A stretch of DNA of 64,000 bases from Deinococcus depolymerans (GCF_039522025.1 NZ_BAAADB010000029.1:186001-250000), one strand, 5' to 3'. Counted from the first letter of the stretch, positions 1 through 9,829 are shown. The notes: generated from the sequence alone by a model not told the origin. Numbers and translations are program-made.

Positions 1-754
1 CGCTGAAATCGAACAGGTGAACCTCGAAACGGCGGTCCTGACCGTTCACGGTCGGGCGGAAACCCACGTTCGCCATGCCGTGCCAGCGCCCGTGATCACC
101 CACGGCGACCACCGCGAACACGCCCAGCGGCAGCGCCTTGCCGTCCGGCACGCGGATGTTCGCGGTGGGCCACCCGATCGTGCGGCCCAGGCGGTCGCCC
201 TGCACGACCACGCCCTGCGCGTCGTAGTGGCGGCCCAGCAGGCGGCCCGCGCCCACCACGTCCCCGGCCCGCAGGTACTCGCGGATGCGGGTACTCTTGA
301 TGTCCTCGCCGCCCAGCTGATGCATGGGCAGCGTCACCACCTCCGGCGCGACCAGGCGCAGGTCGTCCACGCCGCCCGCCCGGCCCCGCCCGAAGTGAAA
401 GTCCTCCCCGACCACGACCGTGCGGGGCCGCAGCTGCCGCAGGTCGTCCAGGAACGCCTCCTTGGGCCGCGACGCGAACTCCGGCGTGAACGACGCCGCG
501 ATCGTCTCGTCCACCCCGTAGCGGCCCAGCAGGTCCAGTTTCTCCGGCAGGGTGGACAGGAACTCCACGCCCTGCGTCAGCACCCGCGTGGGCGGATCGA
601 AGGTGTACACCACGCTGGGAACCCGGTGCTCGCGCGCCTTGGCCTTCAACTGCGCGATCAGCGCCTGATGGCCCAGGTGCACGCCGTCGAACGACCCGAT
701 CGCCACGACCGTCGCCGTGTCCGGCCGCTGGCCGGGAGAAACGTACGTCTTCAC
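1..754 (-). CDS. ribF: Bifunctional riboflavin kinase / FAD synthetase, 3' end outside window
   Basis: RibF phosphorylates riboflavin to FMN and adenylylates FMN to FAD in the cytoplasm. The visible 251 residues begin near a GSFDGVHLGHQ segment (residues 20-30), the nucleotidyltransferase HxGH-like signature. They continue through the FAD synthetase domain into the riboflavin kinase domain (GRTIGWPTANI). The C-terminus lies beyond base 1. The start is GTG at 754; its GTGA overlaps the TGA stop of the Nudix gene upstream, so translation is probably coupled. Identification rests on recognised family motifs. Confidence 0.93.
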   Translation of the reverse strand, partial: MKTYVSPGQRPDTATVVAIGSFDGVHLGHQALIAQLKAKAREHRVPSVVYTFDPPTRVLTQGVEFLSTLPEKLDLLGRYGVDETIAASFTPEFASRPKEAFLDDLRQLRPRTVVVGEDFHFGRGRAGGVDDLRLVAPEVVTLPMHQLGGEDIKSTRIREYLRAGDVVGAGRLLGRHYDAQGVVVQGDRLGRTIGWPTANIRVPDGKALPLGVFAVVAVGDHGRWHGMANVGFRPTVNGQDRRFEVHLFDFS

Positions 755-1296
755 GCCGGCTCCTGCCCCGCGCTCCCGGCCAGCAGTTGAAGGCCGTACA
801 GGGCCGCCGTCACCGTCGAGGCACTCCCGACCAGCGACCCGTCCCGCAGGCCCGCCAGCACCTGCGCCGGCGGCAGCCACAGCACCTCAATGCCCTCCTC
901 GTCCTCGTCGTGCGGCAACTTGCTCTCGCGCAGGTTCGTCGCGTGGAACACGAACAGCTCCTCGTCGCAGAACCCGGGACTGGAGTAGAAGCGCGTCAGG
1001 AGTTCCATGTCCCCGTCCAGCCCGGCCTCCTCCTGCAACTCCCGCCGCGCCGCGCCCGCCGGCTCCTCGCCCGCGTCGATCAGGCCCGCCGGGGCCTCCA
1101 CCGTCACCGCGCCCACCGCCCGCCGCGCCTGCCGCACCAGCAGCATCTCCCCGCGCCCGTTCAGCGCCAGGACCGCCACGGCGCTCGCGTGCCGCACGAT
1201 CTCCCACTTGCCGTCCATGATCTCCAGGCGCACGATGTGCCCGTCGAACACCACCCGCGTGCCCGCCGCGCCCGGCCCGTCCTGACTTCCGCTCAT
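751..1296 (-). CDS. Nudix hydrolase, ADP-ribose pyrophosphatase type
   Basis: This Nudix enzyme probably cleaves ADP-ribose or a related nucleoside diphosphate. The full Nudix box is visible: GLIDAGEEPAG, then RRELQEEAGL, matching G-x5-E-x7-REL-x-EE-x-G. The early beta-strand segment (VVFDGHIVRLE) and the C-terminal proline-rich turn (LWLPPAQV) fit the ADPRase subfamily. An in-frame ATG lies six codons upstream, but ATG 1296 is preferred because a TACAGT -10 box ends 6 nt before it, predicting a leaderless mRNA. The gene is co-transcribed with ribF through a 4-bp overlap and is divergent from dgt. The exact substrate is not determined by sequence. Confidence 0.88.
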   Translation of the reverse strand: MSGSQDGPGAAGTRVVFDGHIVRLEIMDGKWEIVRHASAVAVLALNGRGEMLLVRQARRAVGAVTVEAPAGLIDAGEEPAGAARRELQEEAGLDGDMELLTRFYSSPGFCDEELFVFHATNLRESKLPHDEDEEGIEVLWLPPAQVLAGLRDGSLVGSASTVTAALYGLQLLAGSAGQEPA

Positions 1297-1355
1297 GCCC
1301 AGACTGTAAAGCACCCGCCCGCGCCCGGTCTGCCACCGTCTGCCACACTGACGGC

Positions 1356-2486
1356 ATGATCACCCGCCGCGACCTGGAAGCCCGCGAGGCCAGCACCCTG
1401 GCCCCCCACGCGACCCTCAGCCGCGACCACCGCGGCCGCGAACACCCGGAACCCGAGAGCGACACCCGCACCGCCTTCCAGCGCGACCGGGACCGCGTGC
1501 TGCACACCACCGCCTTCCGCCGCCTGGAAGCCAAGACGCAGGTGTTCCTCTCGGCCGCCGGCGACCACTACCGCACCCGCCTCACCCACACCCTGGAAGT
1601 GCAGCAGGTCGCCCGCAGCGCCGCCCTGAGCCTCGGCCTGAACGAAACCCTCGCCGAGACCATCGCCCTGGCCCACGACCTCGGCCACCCCCCCTTCGGG
1701 CACGCCGGGGAACGCGTCCTGAACACCCTCATGCAGGCGCACGGGGGCTTCAACCACAACCTCCAGGTGCGCCGGATCGTCACCCTGCTCGAACACCCCA
1801 AACCCCACTACCCCGGCCTGAACCTGACCCTCGACACCCTCGACGGCCTGAACAAACACCACCGCGCCGGCCTGGGCCAGCCCAGCCTCGAAGCGCAACT
1901 CGTGGACGCCGCCGACGCCCTGGCCTACACCGCCCACGACCTCGACGACGGCCTGCGCAGCGGCCTGATCACCCCCGACCACCTCGCCGGACTGCCCCTC
2001 TGGCAGGAACTCCTCGAACGCACCGGCGTCAACCCCCACCCCCTGACCGAACAGGGCCGCCGCACCCTGCACCGCCACCTGCTCGGCTGGCTCATCCAGG
2101 ACCTCACCCACGCCAGCGACCACGCCATCACCACCAGCGGCCTGCACACCCCCACCCAGGTCCGCGCGCACCCCGGCGGCCTGATCACCTACAGCCCCGC
2201 CATGCAGACCCTCCTGGGCGGCGCCCGCACCTTCCTGCGCGACAACCTCTACCGCCACTGGCGCGTCGAGATGCAGGTCGAACAGGCCACCCGCGTCCTC
2301 ACCACCCTCTTCACCGCCCTCCAGGCCCGCCCCAGCATGCTCCCTCCCAGCTACCGCGACCTCGCCCACACCGGCGGCCTGCCCCGCGCCATCTGCGACT
2401 ACCTGGCCGGCATGACCGACCGCTACGCCCTCGAAATGCACGCCGCCCTCACCGCCGCCGGCACCCCCACCACCTGGCCCCGCTGA
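1356..2486 (+). CDS. dgt: Deoxyguanosinetriphosphate triphosphohydrolase-like HD protein
   Basis: HD-superfamily dNTPase that removes tripolyphosphate from dNTPs, giving deoxynucleosides and shaping the dNTP pool. The 376-residue length fits the shorter Dgt-like type. Metal-binding residues are visible at His78 (RLTHTLEVQQVAR), His107-Asp108 (LAHDLGHPPFGHAGE) and Asp184 (VDAADALAYTAHD). The family signature TAFRRLEAKTQVF lies at residues 52-64. A CACACT box ends 6 nt before the ATG, compatible with leaderless expression. The tRNA-Ile unit follows on the same strand with its own promoter. Confidence 0.93.
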   Translation: MITRRDLEAREASTLAPHATLSRDHRGREHPEPESDTRTAFQRDRDRVLHTTAFRRLEAKTQVFLSAAGDHYRTRLTHTLEVQQVARSAALSLGLNETLAETIALAHDLGHPPFGHAGERVLNTLMQAHGGFNHNLQVRRIVTLLEHPKPHYPGLNLTLDTLDGLNKHHRAGLGQPSLEAQLVDAADALAYTAHDLDDGLRSGLITPDHLAGLPLWQELLERTGVNPHPLTEQGRRTLHRHLLGWLIQDLTHASDHAITTSGLHTPTQVRAHPGGLITYSPAMQTLLGGARTFLRDNLYRHWRVEMQVEQATRVLTTLFTALQARPSMLPPSYRDLAHTGGLPRAICDYLAGMTDRYALEMHAALTAAGTPTTWPR

Positions 2487-2504
2487 CCCCACCCGCCCCG
2501 CCAG

Positions 2505-2533
2505 TTGACAGCTTCCCGCCCCCCTGATACATT
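2505..2533 (+). promoter_or_regulatory. Sigma70-type promoter of tRNA-Ile
   Basis: TTGACA at 2505-2510, a 17-bp spacer, and TACATT at 2528-2533, about 45 nt before the tRNA. This is a near-consensus full promoter with a -35 box, unlike the -10-only signals of many protein genes here. Confidence 0.85.
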
Positions 2534-2578
2534 TATGCCCGCCTGCCCGAGAGGACAGCGCGAAGCAAGCAAAGGTGC

Positions 2579-2655
<77 letters not shown>

Positions 2656-2664
2656 AGCAAGAGA

Positions 2665-2691
2665 AACCCCGTCAACGACGGGGTTCTTTCG
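2665..2691 (+). terminator. Intrinsic terminator after tRNA-Ile
   Basis: A perfect 9-bp stem AACCCCGTC / GACGGGGTT with loop AAC, followed by a T-rich tail (CTTTCGTT). Confidence 0.85.
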
Positions 2692-2774
2692 TTATATCCG
2701 GGGCGCGGGCTGGCATGCATCCGGCGGCCAGCTGGTGGAAGTGCAGGGTCACCAGTCGGTCACCCGGCGGCTCA

Positions 2775-2928
2775 TACCGACTCCGATTGGATGGCTTTGT
2801 AAGCCATTCAATCCGAGCGGATGCGACTCGTAGAGCTGCTCCGCAGAGGAGGAGCTGGGCGGGTTCCGGACGTGGAGCTGGCAGATCGGTGGTGTTCCGA
2901 TCTGTCAGCGAAACAAACGGAAGCCGGA
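2775..2928 (-). repeat. Palindromic repeat copy 1, 154 bp, hairpin-first orientation
   Basis: Begins TACCGACTCCGATTGGATGG and ends CGGAAGCCGGA, flanked on both sides by TCA (2772-2774 and 2929-2931). Internal hairpins: GGATGGCTTT/AAGCCATTC, CTGCTCCGCAG and GATCGG...CCGATC. The right-hand TCA is also the reverse complement of the stop codon of the CBS gene. Lies between tRNA-Ile and the CBS gene, which converge. Confidence 0.85.
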
Positions 2929-3807
2929 TCAGGCGTCTGCGAGGGCCGGGCCGGGGGCCGTCGCCGCGTCGCCCAGCAGGGTGCGGATCACGTCGCTGAT
3001 GGTCACGACGCCCAGCAGTTCGCCGTCCTGCGTGATGACCGGCAGGCCGTGTACGTCCAGGTCGAGCATGCGGGTCAGGGCGTCGTGCATGGGGACACCC
3101 TCGTTCAGGTAGCCGGTCGGGGGGCGCATCAGGTCGCGGGCCGTGACGCCCTGCAGGAAGAACCGGTCGGCCATCAGGGTGGGGCCGTGCGTGGCGGCGG
3201 CGCGGTCCACGGCGTCCCGCACGTCCCGCTGGTGCAGCACGCCGATCAGCTGGCCGTCCTGAACGACCGGCAGCACGTGCAGCCGCGTGACGGTCAGGGT
3301 GGCGGCGGCCTCGCTGGCGGGGGTGTCGGGGGTGACGGTCACCACGTCGCGGGTCATGTGCTGCGCTGCCGCGCCCCACTGCAACCGGGGCGCGCGTGCC
3401 TCGGCGCGCAGCACGTCGGTCAGGGTCAGCATGCCCATCAGGGCGCCCGTGTCCTCCTGAACGACCGGCAGGCCGCCCACGTGCCGGTCGAGCAGGGTGC
3501 GCAGCGCGGCGTGCAGGGGCGTCTGTGGGGTGACGGTGTGTACGGGAGAGCGCATGATGTCGCGCACGTGAACGCGGCCCACGTGGTTCGTGAACTCCCA
3601 GGGGCTCAGGCCGTCGGCCAGGGTGGGCAGTGCGCGGCGGATCTCGCCGTCCGTGACGATCCCGATCACGCGGCCGGCCTGCACGACCGGCAGGCGTTTC
3701 ACGCCGAGTTCCTGCATGGCGATCACGGCGGCGCTGAGCGGTTCGTGCGCGCCGACGGTGACGGCGCGGGGGTGCATGGCGTCCTGAACGAGCAGGGGGG
3801 TGGTCAT
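2929..3807 (-). CDS. Four-CBS-domain protein
   Basis: A 292-residue cytoplasmic protein made almost only of four CBS motifs, starting near residues 8, 83, 146 and 225 (DAMHPRAVTV, DIMRSPVHTV, HMTRDVVTV, DLMRPPTG). Each continues into the typical GLPVV...G.L.GV.T..DV half. Tandem CBS pairs usually bind adenosyl nucleotides and sense energy state, but no effector domain is fused here, so the partner is unknown. Start ATG 3807 has a strong AGGAGGT ribosome-binding site about 8 nt upstream. The TGA stop coincides with the target duplication of repeat copy 1, so the repeat may have inserted exactly at the stop codon. Confidence 0.88.
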   Translation of the reverse strand: MTTPLLVQDAMHPRAVTVGAHEPLSAAVIAMQELGVKRLPVVQAGRVIGIVTDGEIRRALPTLADGLSPWEFTNHVGRVHVRDIMRSPVHTVTPQTPLHAALRTLLDRHVGGLPVVQEDTGALMGMLTLTDVLRAEARAPRLQWGAAAQHMTRDVVTVTPDTPASEAAATLTVTRLHVLPVVQDGQLIGVLHQRDVRDAVDRAAATHGPTLMADRFFLQGVTARDLMRPPTGYLNEGVPMHDALTRMLDLDVHGLPVITQDGELLGVVTISDVIRTLLGDAATAPGPALADA

Positions 3808-3878
3808 GGGTGAAACCTCCTGACCACAGGGTCGGCCCGGCCGGTTACAGGAGCATTACGGTCTGTTACGGTGGGCGG

Positions 3879-4430
3879 ATGCCTGCCCTGATTCTGGTGA
3901 ACGGCGCCTCCAGTGCCGGGAAGACCACGCTGTGCCGTGCCCTGCGGGACGTGCTGCCCGGCGTTTTTTTGCATTTCAGTCTGGATTTCTTCCTGTTCGA
4001 CACGTCCGCGCTGCCGCGCACGCCGCAGGGTCGCCTGCGGGACTGGCCGACGCTGCGGCCGCGGGTGTTCGAGGGCTTCAACCGTTGCCTGCCCGCCCTG
4101 CTGGATGCCGGGAATGATCTGGTCGTGGATTACATCATTGAGACGCCGCAGATGTGGGCGCAGCTGTCAGGTCTGCTGCGGGGGTACGACGTGTTCCTGG
4201 TGGGCCTGGAGTGCCCGGTCGAGGAACTCGAACGCCGCGAGCAGGCGCGCGGTGACCGGGGCGTGGGGGACGCGCGGCGCGACGCGCTGACGGTACACAC
4301 CTTCACGCGGTACGACCTGACCCTGCCCTGCGCTGCGCCGCTGGAGGACAACGTGGCGCGGGTGGTGCAGGGCTGGGCGCAACGCGAGCACGCCCCCCGG
4401 GTGTTCCCGGCGGGGCGAGCTGAGGCCTGA
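3879..4430 (+). CDS. Chloramphenicol-phosphotransferase-like P-loop kinase
   Basis: A 183-residue P-loop protein. The N-terminus reads MPALILVNGASSAGKTT, a Walker A motif (GASSAGKT, residues 9-16), followed by a CPT-like substrate loop (FHLS-type FLHFSLDFFLFDT) and later VVDYII and VGLECPVEELERREQARGDR. The family founder phosphorylates chloramphenicol, but most homologues are of unknown substrate and resistance should not be assumed. ATG 3879 is chosen over longer starts because TACGGT ends 6 nt upstream, predicting a leaderless transcript; the preceding TTACGGT occurs twice in tandem. The TGA stop at 4428-4430 is the flanking TGA of repeat copy 2. Confidence 0.8.
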   Translation: MPALILVNGASSAGKTTLCRALRDVLPGVFLHFSLDFFLFDTSALPRTPQGRLRDWPTLRPRVFEGFNRCLPALLDAGNDLVVDYIIETPQMWAQLSGLLRGYDVFLVGLECPVEELERREQARGDRGVGDARRDALTVHTFTRYDLTLPCAAPLEDNVARVVQGWAQREHAPRVFPAGRAEA

Positions 4431-4586
4431 TACGGACTCGGATTGAATGGGCTGCAAAGCCCGCTGGGTCCGAGCGGATGCGACTCGGAGAGCTGCTCCG
4501 CAGAGCAGGAGAGAAACGGGTTCCGGACGTGGAGCTGGCAATCCGGTGAAGTTCCGGATTGTCGGCGAAACAAACGGCAGTCCGTA
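4431..4586 (-). repeat. Palindromic repeat copy 2, 156 bp, hairpin-first orientation
   Basis: TACGGACTCGGATTGAATGG to GGCAGTCCGTA, flanked by TGA at 4428-4430 (also the stop codon of the kinase gene) and TGA at 4587-4589. Carries the CTGCTCCGCAG hairpin and the CAATCCGG/CCGGATTG hairpin. Lies between the convergent kinase gene and lipA. Confidence 0.9.
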
Positions 4587-4592
4587 TGAGGG

Positions 4593-5582
<990 letters not shown>

Positions 5583-5588
5583 GTGGTG

Positions 5589-6305
5589 TCAGCTCCCGGC
5601 TGCCGCGGGGGTGGGCAGCGTCCAGTCGTACTGGGCGAAGGTGGTGTGGAAGGCGCGGGTCAGGGCGTCCCTGGCCGCCTGCATGCTGGCCGCTCTGTTC
5701 AGGCCGCGCAGGTCGTACTCGCGCTGCACGCTGGTCATGTGCGTCTGCGTCAGGCCGCACGGGACGATCAGGTCGAAGTGCGCGAGGTTCGGGGTCACGT
5801 TCAGCGCGAGGCCGTGCAGGGCGACGTGGCGTTGCACGGCGACGCCGAACGACGCGATCTTCTGGTCGTACGTCAGGCCGTTCACGTGCCGTTCGGTGAC
5901 GTACACGCCGGCGTATCCGGGGTTGGGGCGCGCGTCGTTCAGTCCCAGGTCGTGCAGGGCGCTGATCGTCGCCTGTTCCAGCAGGCGCAGGAAGTCCGCG
6001 ACGCGGCGGCCGACGGGGAAGATGGCGTACGCGACGAGCTGGCCGGGGCCGTGGTACGTGACGTCGCCGCCACGTTCGACCTCCAGCACCTCGATGCCCT
6101 GCGCCTTCAGGTACTCGCGGGTGACGATGATGTTGGTTCCCTCACGGGCCTTGCGGCCCAGCGTGAGGACGGGAGGGTGTTCCACGAGCAGCAGGGTGGG
6201 GCGGCCGCCGGCCGCGACCCGCTCGTGGTGCTGTTTCTGGAGGTCCCAGGCGTCCCGGTACGGCGTGAGGCCGAGGTCCAGAACGTCGAAGGGGGCGTGC
6301 GTCAT
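5589..6305 (-). CDS. lipB: Octanoyl-[ACP]:protein octanoyltransferase
   Basis: LipB moves octanoate from acyl carrier protein to lipoyl domains, the step before LipA. The signature RGGDVTYHGPGQ spans residues 78-89. The catalytic pair is Lys149 (QKIASFGV) and Cys183 (VPCGLTQ). ATG 6305 is preceded by a TACAAT box ending 6 nt upstream, so the lipB-lipA mRNA should be leaderless. No clear -35 box is visible. Confidence 0.96.
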   Translation of the reverse strand: MTHAPFDVLDLGLTPYRDAWDLQKQHHERVAAGGRPTLLLVEHPPVLTLGRKAREGTNIIVTREYLKAQGIEVLEVERGGDVTYHGPGQLVAYAIFPVGRRVADFLRLLEQATISALHDLGLNDARPNPGYAGVYVTERHVNGLTYDQKIASFGVAVQRHVALHGLALNVTPNLAHFDLIVPCGLTQTHMTSVQREYDLRGLNRAASMQAARDALTRAFHTTFAQYDWTLPTPAAAGS

Positions 6306-6443
6306 GCGGCGATTGTACGCCGCGTCGCTGGCCTTTTATCGTGTCGCAGGCGGGTGTTCGGGCCGTATTGACCAGTGAACGTGGTGAATCCTGCGCCCCG
6401 CGCTGGTCAGGCGCGTCCGGTCCGCCTGGACAGCATGGGTGGG

Positions 6444-7229
6444 TCAGCCCTGCCGGACTTCCTCCGCCTTCTCTTCCATCAGCTGCGCGAGTTCCTCGAG
6501 GGCCTGCGCCTGCTCGCGGCCCGACGCGCCCGTCTCGGTCAGCCGGTCCGCCACGGCCTCCCCGATGCGGGTCAGCGCGTTCACCTGTTCCGGCGCCGCC
6601 TCGTCCAGCTGCGCGATGCGTTCCACCAGCTGCTCGCCTGCCCTGCCGAGCGCCTGCGCCTCGTCCGCGGCGCTCAGGTGCCGCAGCGACGACACCCGCT
6701 CCTGGTACTCGGCACTCACCTGCTCCAGCCGCTGCACCTGCGCCAGCGTGTCGGCCTGCACCTGCGCGGCCTGCATGATCGTTTCCAGCGCCCCGACCTG
6801 CTCGCGCACATGCCGGTGAATCGCCTGCAGGCGGCCCAGGCTGACCTCGTTCATGGGCGTCCGCGCGACGCTCTCCAGCGCCTCGCACACCAGCGTATCC
6901 AGCGCCTCGGCCGCCGTGGCCTGCACCTCACCACTCTCCCGGATGTGCAGCAGCGCCGCGACCTGCCCGCCACGCACCTCGGGGCTGACGTTCAGCGGCA
7001 GGGCGCGCAGCTGCTCGGTCGTCAGGGTCACGACCTGCCGCAGGGCGTCCGTGGCGGCCAGCCCCTCCCGGCCCGCGCGGATGATGGCTTCGAGCATGCT
7101 GGTCTGCTCCCAGCCGGCCGCGCCGACATGTTCACGCGCGCGCACCTCGGAGACGCGTCGGCGCTGCTGCAACGAGACTTCGCGGATCTCGGCCAGGGGG
7201 CCGGCCGCCGTTTCAGGCACGGGGTTCAT
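6444..7229 (-). CDS. Coiled-coil-rich protein of unknown function
   Basis: I do not recognise this 261-residue protein. From residue about 10 to the end it is almost wholly helical in composition, with long heptad-like runs of Leu, Ala, Glu, Gln and Arg, no Cys cluster, and no signal peptide or membrane segment. It looks like a cytoplasmic coiled-coil protein, and its segments resemble the helical bundles of chemoreceptor signalling domains only in composition. Start ATG 7229 gives [12 protein letters not shown]; the open frame runs much further upstream, but that part is antisense to rplS. CAATCT lies 7 nt before the ATG. The gene is divergent from rplS. Confidence 0.6.
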   Translation of the reverse strand: MNPVPETAAGPLAEIREVSLQQRRRVSEVRAREHVGAAGWEQTSMLEAIIRAGREGLAATDALRQVVTLTTEQLRALPLNVSPEVRGGQVAALLHIRESGEVQATAAEALDTLVCEALESVARTPMNEVSLGRLQAIHRHVREQVGALETIMQAAQVQADTLAQVQRLEQVSAEYQERVSSLRHLSAADEAQALGRAGEQLVERIAQLDEAAPEQVNALTRIGEAVADRLTETGASGREQAQALEELAQLMEEKAEEVRQG

Positions 7230-7280
7230 GACCTGCAGATTGCCGCCTGCGTCACGCTCACAAGGTGACAGGCCCTTCAC

Positions 7281-7422
7281 TTGCCTGACCACGCCCGCAC
7301 CACGTATACTGTTACGGTCCGGTCGACTGCCCCTGGCGGCGACCTGTTCACCCAGGAGCAAGAACGTCTCTGCCCGCAGACAGCGGGAAGGTGGGACGGT
7401 CCGCTGCCCGAAGGAGCAAACC
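7281..7422 (+). promoter_or_regulatory. rplS promoter and about 105-nt leader
   Basis: TTGCCT at 7281-7286, an 18-bp spacer and TATACT at 7305-7310. Transcription would start near 7317, leaving a leader of about 105 nt before ATG 7423, with AAGGAG as ribosome-binding site at 7410-7415. The leader is long for this genome and could hold an L19 autoregulatory structure, but I did not establish a fold. Confidence 0.6.
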
Positions 7423-7887
7423 ATGCAGCACGCAATCAAAGCGAACCGTGGCGCCATCCTGCGCGCCGTCGAGCAGCCCCACATCAAGACCGACGCCCCC
7501 GAATTCCGCCCCGGCGACACCGTCCGCGTGGAAACGAAGGTCGTGGAAGGCACCCGCACCCGCAACCAGGCCTTCGAGGGCGTCGTCATCGCCATCAACG
7601 GCACGGGCAGCCGCAAGAGCTTCACCGTCCGCAAGATCTCCTTCGGTGAAGGCGTCGAGCGCGTGTTCCCCTTCAGCAGCCCCCTGCTGGCCAAGATCAG
7701 CGTGCTGGAGCGCGGCAAGGTCCGCCGCGCCAAGCTGTACTACCTGCGCGACCTGCGCGGCAAGGCAGCCCGCATCAAGAACGACCGCAGCCGCGTGATG
7801 AAGGACGCCGCCCGCGCCCAGGCCGAGAAGGCCGCCAAGGCCGCCGCGCCCGCCGAAACCGCCGCTCCCGAAACCCAGGGCGAGTAA
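7423..7887 (+). CDS. rplS: Large ribosomal subunit protein L19 (bL19)
   Basis: bL19 sits at the interface of the two ribosomal subunits. The conserved core is clear: [20 protein letters not shown] (residues 27-46), [21 protein letters not shown] and [20 protein letters not shown]. The protein has 154 residues. The extra 30-residue Ala/Lys/Glu-rich tail after the core is typical of Deinococcus-Thermus ribosomal proteins. The start is fixed by AAGGAG 7 nt upstream. Monocistronic, with its own promoter and a strong terminator. Confidence 0.97.
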   Translation: MQHAIKANRGAILRAVEQPHIKTDAPEFRPGDTVRVETKVVEGTRTRNQAFEGVVIAINGTGSRKSFTVRKISFGEGVERVFPFSSPLLAKISVLERGKVRRAKLYYLRDLRGKAARIKNDRSRVMKDAARAQAEKAAKAAAPAETAAPETQGE

Positions 7888-7919
7888 ACCTACACGGGCT
7901 CAGGCCCACCGGTTTCACC

Positions 7920-7955
7920 GCGCCGCCCCCAGTCACGGGGGCGGCGCATTTTTTG
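7920..7955 (+). terminator. Intrinsic terminator of rplS
   Basis: An 11-bp perfect stem GCGCCGCCCCC / GGGGGCGGCGC with loop AGTCAC, followed by ATTTTTTGG. Confidence 0.9.
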
Positions 7956-8007
7956 GTGGTGCCTTGTTGCCTGTGGCCCGGCCCGCCCCCTGCGCTACCG
8001 TACCCGC

Positions 8008-8781
8008 GTGACCACCACGCACGCGCCTCCGGCTGCCCTGCTGGCCCTGGACCTCGACGGAACCCTGATCGGCCCGGACGGGCAGCCCCCACCCGGCCTG
8101 CTGGACGAACTGCGGGCGTGGCAGCTGGGCGGCGCGCACGTCGCGGTCATCACGGCGCGCGGGCGCCTTCCGCCTCTGTTGCGGGACTGGCCGCTGCACA
8201 GCGCTTCCCGCTGCTACGGCGCGTGGTTGCGTTGCGAGGGCCGTGTGCTGTGGGAGCGCACCCTGCCGACAACGGCCGTCCACGCGGCCCTGGGCGCCCT
8301 CACGCCCACCGAGCGCGGCGGCCGTTGTAAGACCCTGATCGTCACGCCCGACCCGCGCGGCATCCTGCGGCACACCGACCCCGACTTCGAGGACCGCTGG
8401 CCGCACGCCCCCGCGCCCCTGAAAGTCGTGCACGGCCAGCCGGACGCCGACCGCCTGGACGATCTCCAGGCGCAGTGGGCGGCCATTCCGGGCGCGCAGG
8501 TCATCCGCGAACGCCACGACCGGCTGGTCCTGGTCGCCGCGGGCGCCGGCAAGGGCGAGGCGCTGCGGGACCTCGCCACGCACCTCGGCGTGCCGGCCGC
8601 GCGCACCTGGGCGGCCGGGGACGGCCCCGCCGACGCCGCCATGCTCCCGCACGCCCGGACCTTCCTGCGGGTGGGCACGCACCCGGCCCTGCACGCCGCG
8701 CACCTGACCGCGCCCGGCCCGGCGGATGTGCCCCGCGTCCTCGCGCGCTGCCGGGCGGACGCGCTAGGCTGCCGCGCGTGA
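8008..8781 (+). CDS. HAD-superfamily hydrolase, Cof/IIB type (first of pair)
   Basis: Probable sugar-phosphate or nucleotide phosphatase. HAD motif I is LALDLDGTLIG (residues 13-23), motif II VAVITARGR, and motif IV AAGDGPADAAML, with a C2B cap between them. The lysine of motif III (GAGKGEAL) is present. GTG 8008 is supported by TACCGT ending 6 nt upstream, so the mRNA should be leaderless. The stop overlaps the start of the next HAD gene by 4 bp. The two proteins share only motif-level similarity, so this is not a recent duplication. Substrate unknown. Confidence 0.85.
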   Translation: MTTTHAPPAALLALDLDGTLIGPDGQPPPGLLDELRAWQLGGAHVAVITARGRLPPLLRDWPLHSASRCYGAWLRCEGRVLWERTLPTTAVHAALGALTPTERGGRCKTLIVTPDPRGILRHTDPDFEDRWPHAPAPLKVVHGQPDADRLDDLQAQWAAIPGAQVIRERHDRLVLVAAGAGKGEALRDLATHLGVPAARTWAAGDGPADAAMLPHARTFLRVGTHPALHAAHLTAPGPADVPRVLARCRADALGCRA

Positions 8782-9590
8782 CCGTGACCCTGCCCGCCGA
8801 CCTGCCCGTGACCCTGCCGCTCCTGATGGCCTTCGACCTGGACGGCACCCTGATTCCCGACGCGGGCCGCGAGGTGCAGCCCGACGCGGCGCAGGCGCTG
8901 GCGCGGCTGCGGGCGCTGGGCGTGAAGATCGCCATCATCACCGGTCGGGACCTGCCGCCCCCACCGGTGCGGCAGGCCGCGCAGCCCGACGCGGTCGCCA
9001 CGAACAACGGGGGGCGGGTCATGATCGGCGGCGACCTGCACACCGAGTCGCGCTTCAGTGACGAGGACCTGGAAGCGGCGCTGGCCCACGGCCTGCACGG
9101 AGCGCGGGTGGTGCTGTTCACCGCCGACGCGCTGTACGTGGACCTGCCGGACGGCGTGAACCCCGAACCGTGGATGGTGCAGCGCGGTTACCGTCCCCTG
9201 CACGAGGCGCCACGCGGCGGGATCCTGAAGGTCGGGTACTACCACCCGCAGGTCGCGGCGTTCGCCGGGCAGCTGCGGGATTCCCACCCGCACCTTGTCC
9301 TGACGGGCGCGCAGGATCCGTACCCGCACTTCCTGACCGTCACGCCGCAGGGAGCGCACAAGGGCGCGGCCCTGACCCTGATCGCTCAGGCGCTGGGCGT
9401 TCCGCAGGACCGCACCGTCGCCTTCGGAGACAGCGACAACGACGAGGCCATGCTGGAAGTCGCCGGGTACGCCGTGCAGGTCGGGTCGCTGCCGCTCCTG
9501 ACGCCCCACGCGGACGTCCGCGTATCCGAGCAGGCGGAGCTGGGCGCGTTCCTGCACGCCTGGGCGGACCGGCTGGCCACGGCCCGCTGA
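8778..9590 (+). CDS. HAD-superfamily hydrolase, Cof/IIB type (second of pair)
   Basis: A 270-residue HAD phosphatase with motif I MAFDLDGTLIPDAG (residues 17-30), motif II IAIITGRDL, motif III lysine in GAHKGAALTL, and motif IV FGDSDNDEAMLEVAG. The Cof-type C2B cap lies in between. GTG 8778 overlaps the TGA of the preceding gene (GTGA), consistent with coupled translation; GTG 8784 is an alternative start. Likely acts on a small phosphorylated metabolite in the cytoplasm, not further definable here. Confidence 0.87.
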   Translation: MTVTLPADLPVTLPLLMAFDLDGTLIPDAGREVQPDAAQALARLRALGVKIAIITGRDLPPPPVRQAAQPDAVATNNGGRVMIGGDLHTESRFSDEDLEAALAHGLHGARVVLFTADALYVDLPDGVNPEPWMVQRGYRPLHEAPRGGILKVGYYHPQVAAFAGQLRDSHPHLVLTGAQDPYPHFLTVTPQGAHKGAALTLIAQALGVPQDRTVAFGDSDNDEAMLEVAGYAVQVGSLPLLTPHADVRVSEQAELGAFLHAWADRLATAR

Positions 9591-9698
9591 GCGGCGCCGC
9601 TGGACCACCGCAAGGCGCCCGGCCGGGAGATGCTGCCGGCCGGGACGGACTGGAATGGCGCGGCAGGGAACCGGGTCCGCAGGACGCATGGTGCCTGA

Positions 9699-9829
9699 TA
9701 CGGATTCCGTTTGTTTCGCCAACAATCCGGAACTTCACCGGATTGTCGGCTCCACGTCCGGAACCCGTTTTTCTTCCACTCGCTTCGCTCGGATTGAACG
9801 GTGTTTGCCTTCCCCTCAATCCCAGTCCG
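9699..9829 (+). repeat. Palindromic repeat copy 3, about 131 bp, right end decayed
   Basis: TACGGATTCCGTTTGTTTCG start after TGA (9696-9698), with the CAATCCGG...CCGGATTG hairpin, CTCGCTTCGCTCGGATTGAACGG, then a scrambled end (CTCAATCCCAGTCCGACG). It belongs to the short class lacking the CTGCGGAGCAG hairpin. Between convergent genes. Confidence 0.8.

Noticed and set aside
2777..2935. Small ORFs inside repeat copies (starting MGCKD..., MNGLQ... and similar)
   Set aside because: The same frames recur in each copy because the DNA is repeated; third positions show no coding bias and frames run into flanking genes.
3879..4430. Chloramphenicol resistance gene
   Set aside because: Only family-level similarity of a P-loop kinase; there is no evidence for drug modification.
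6444..7733. A 429-codon frame containing the coiled-coil protein
   Set aside because: Residues before [10 protein letters not shown] come from the strand opposite rplS and are not coding-like.
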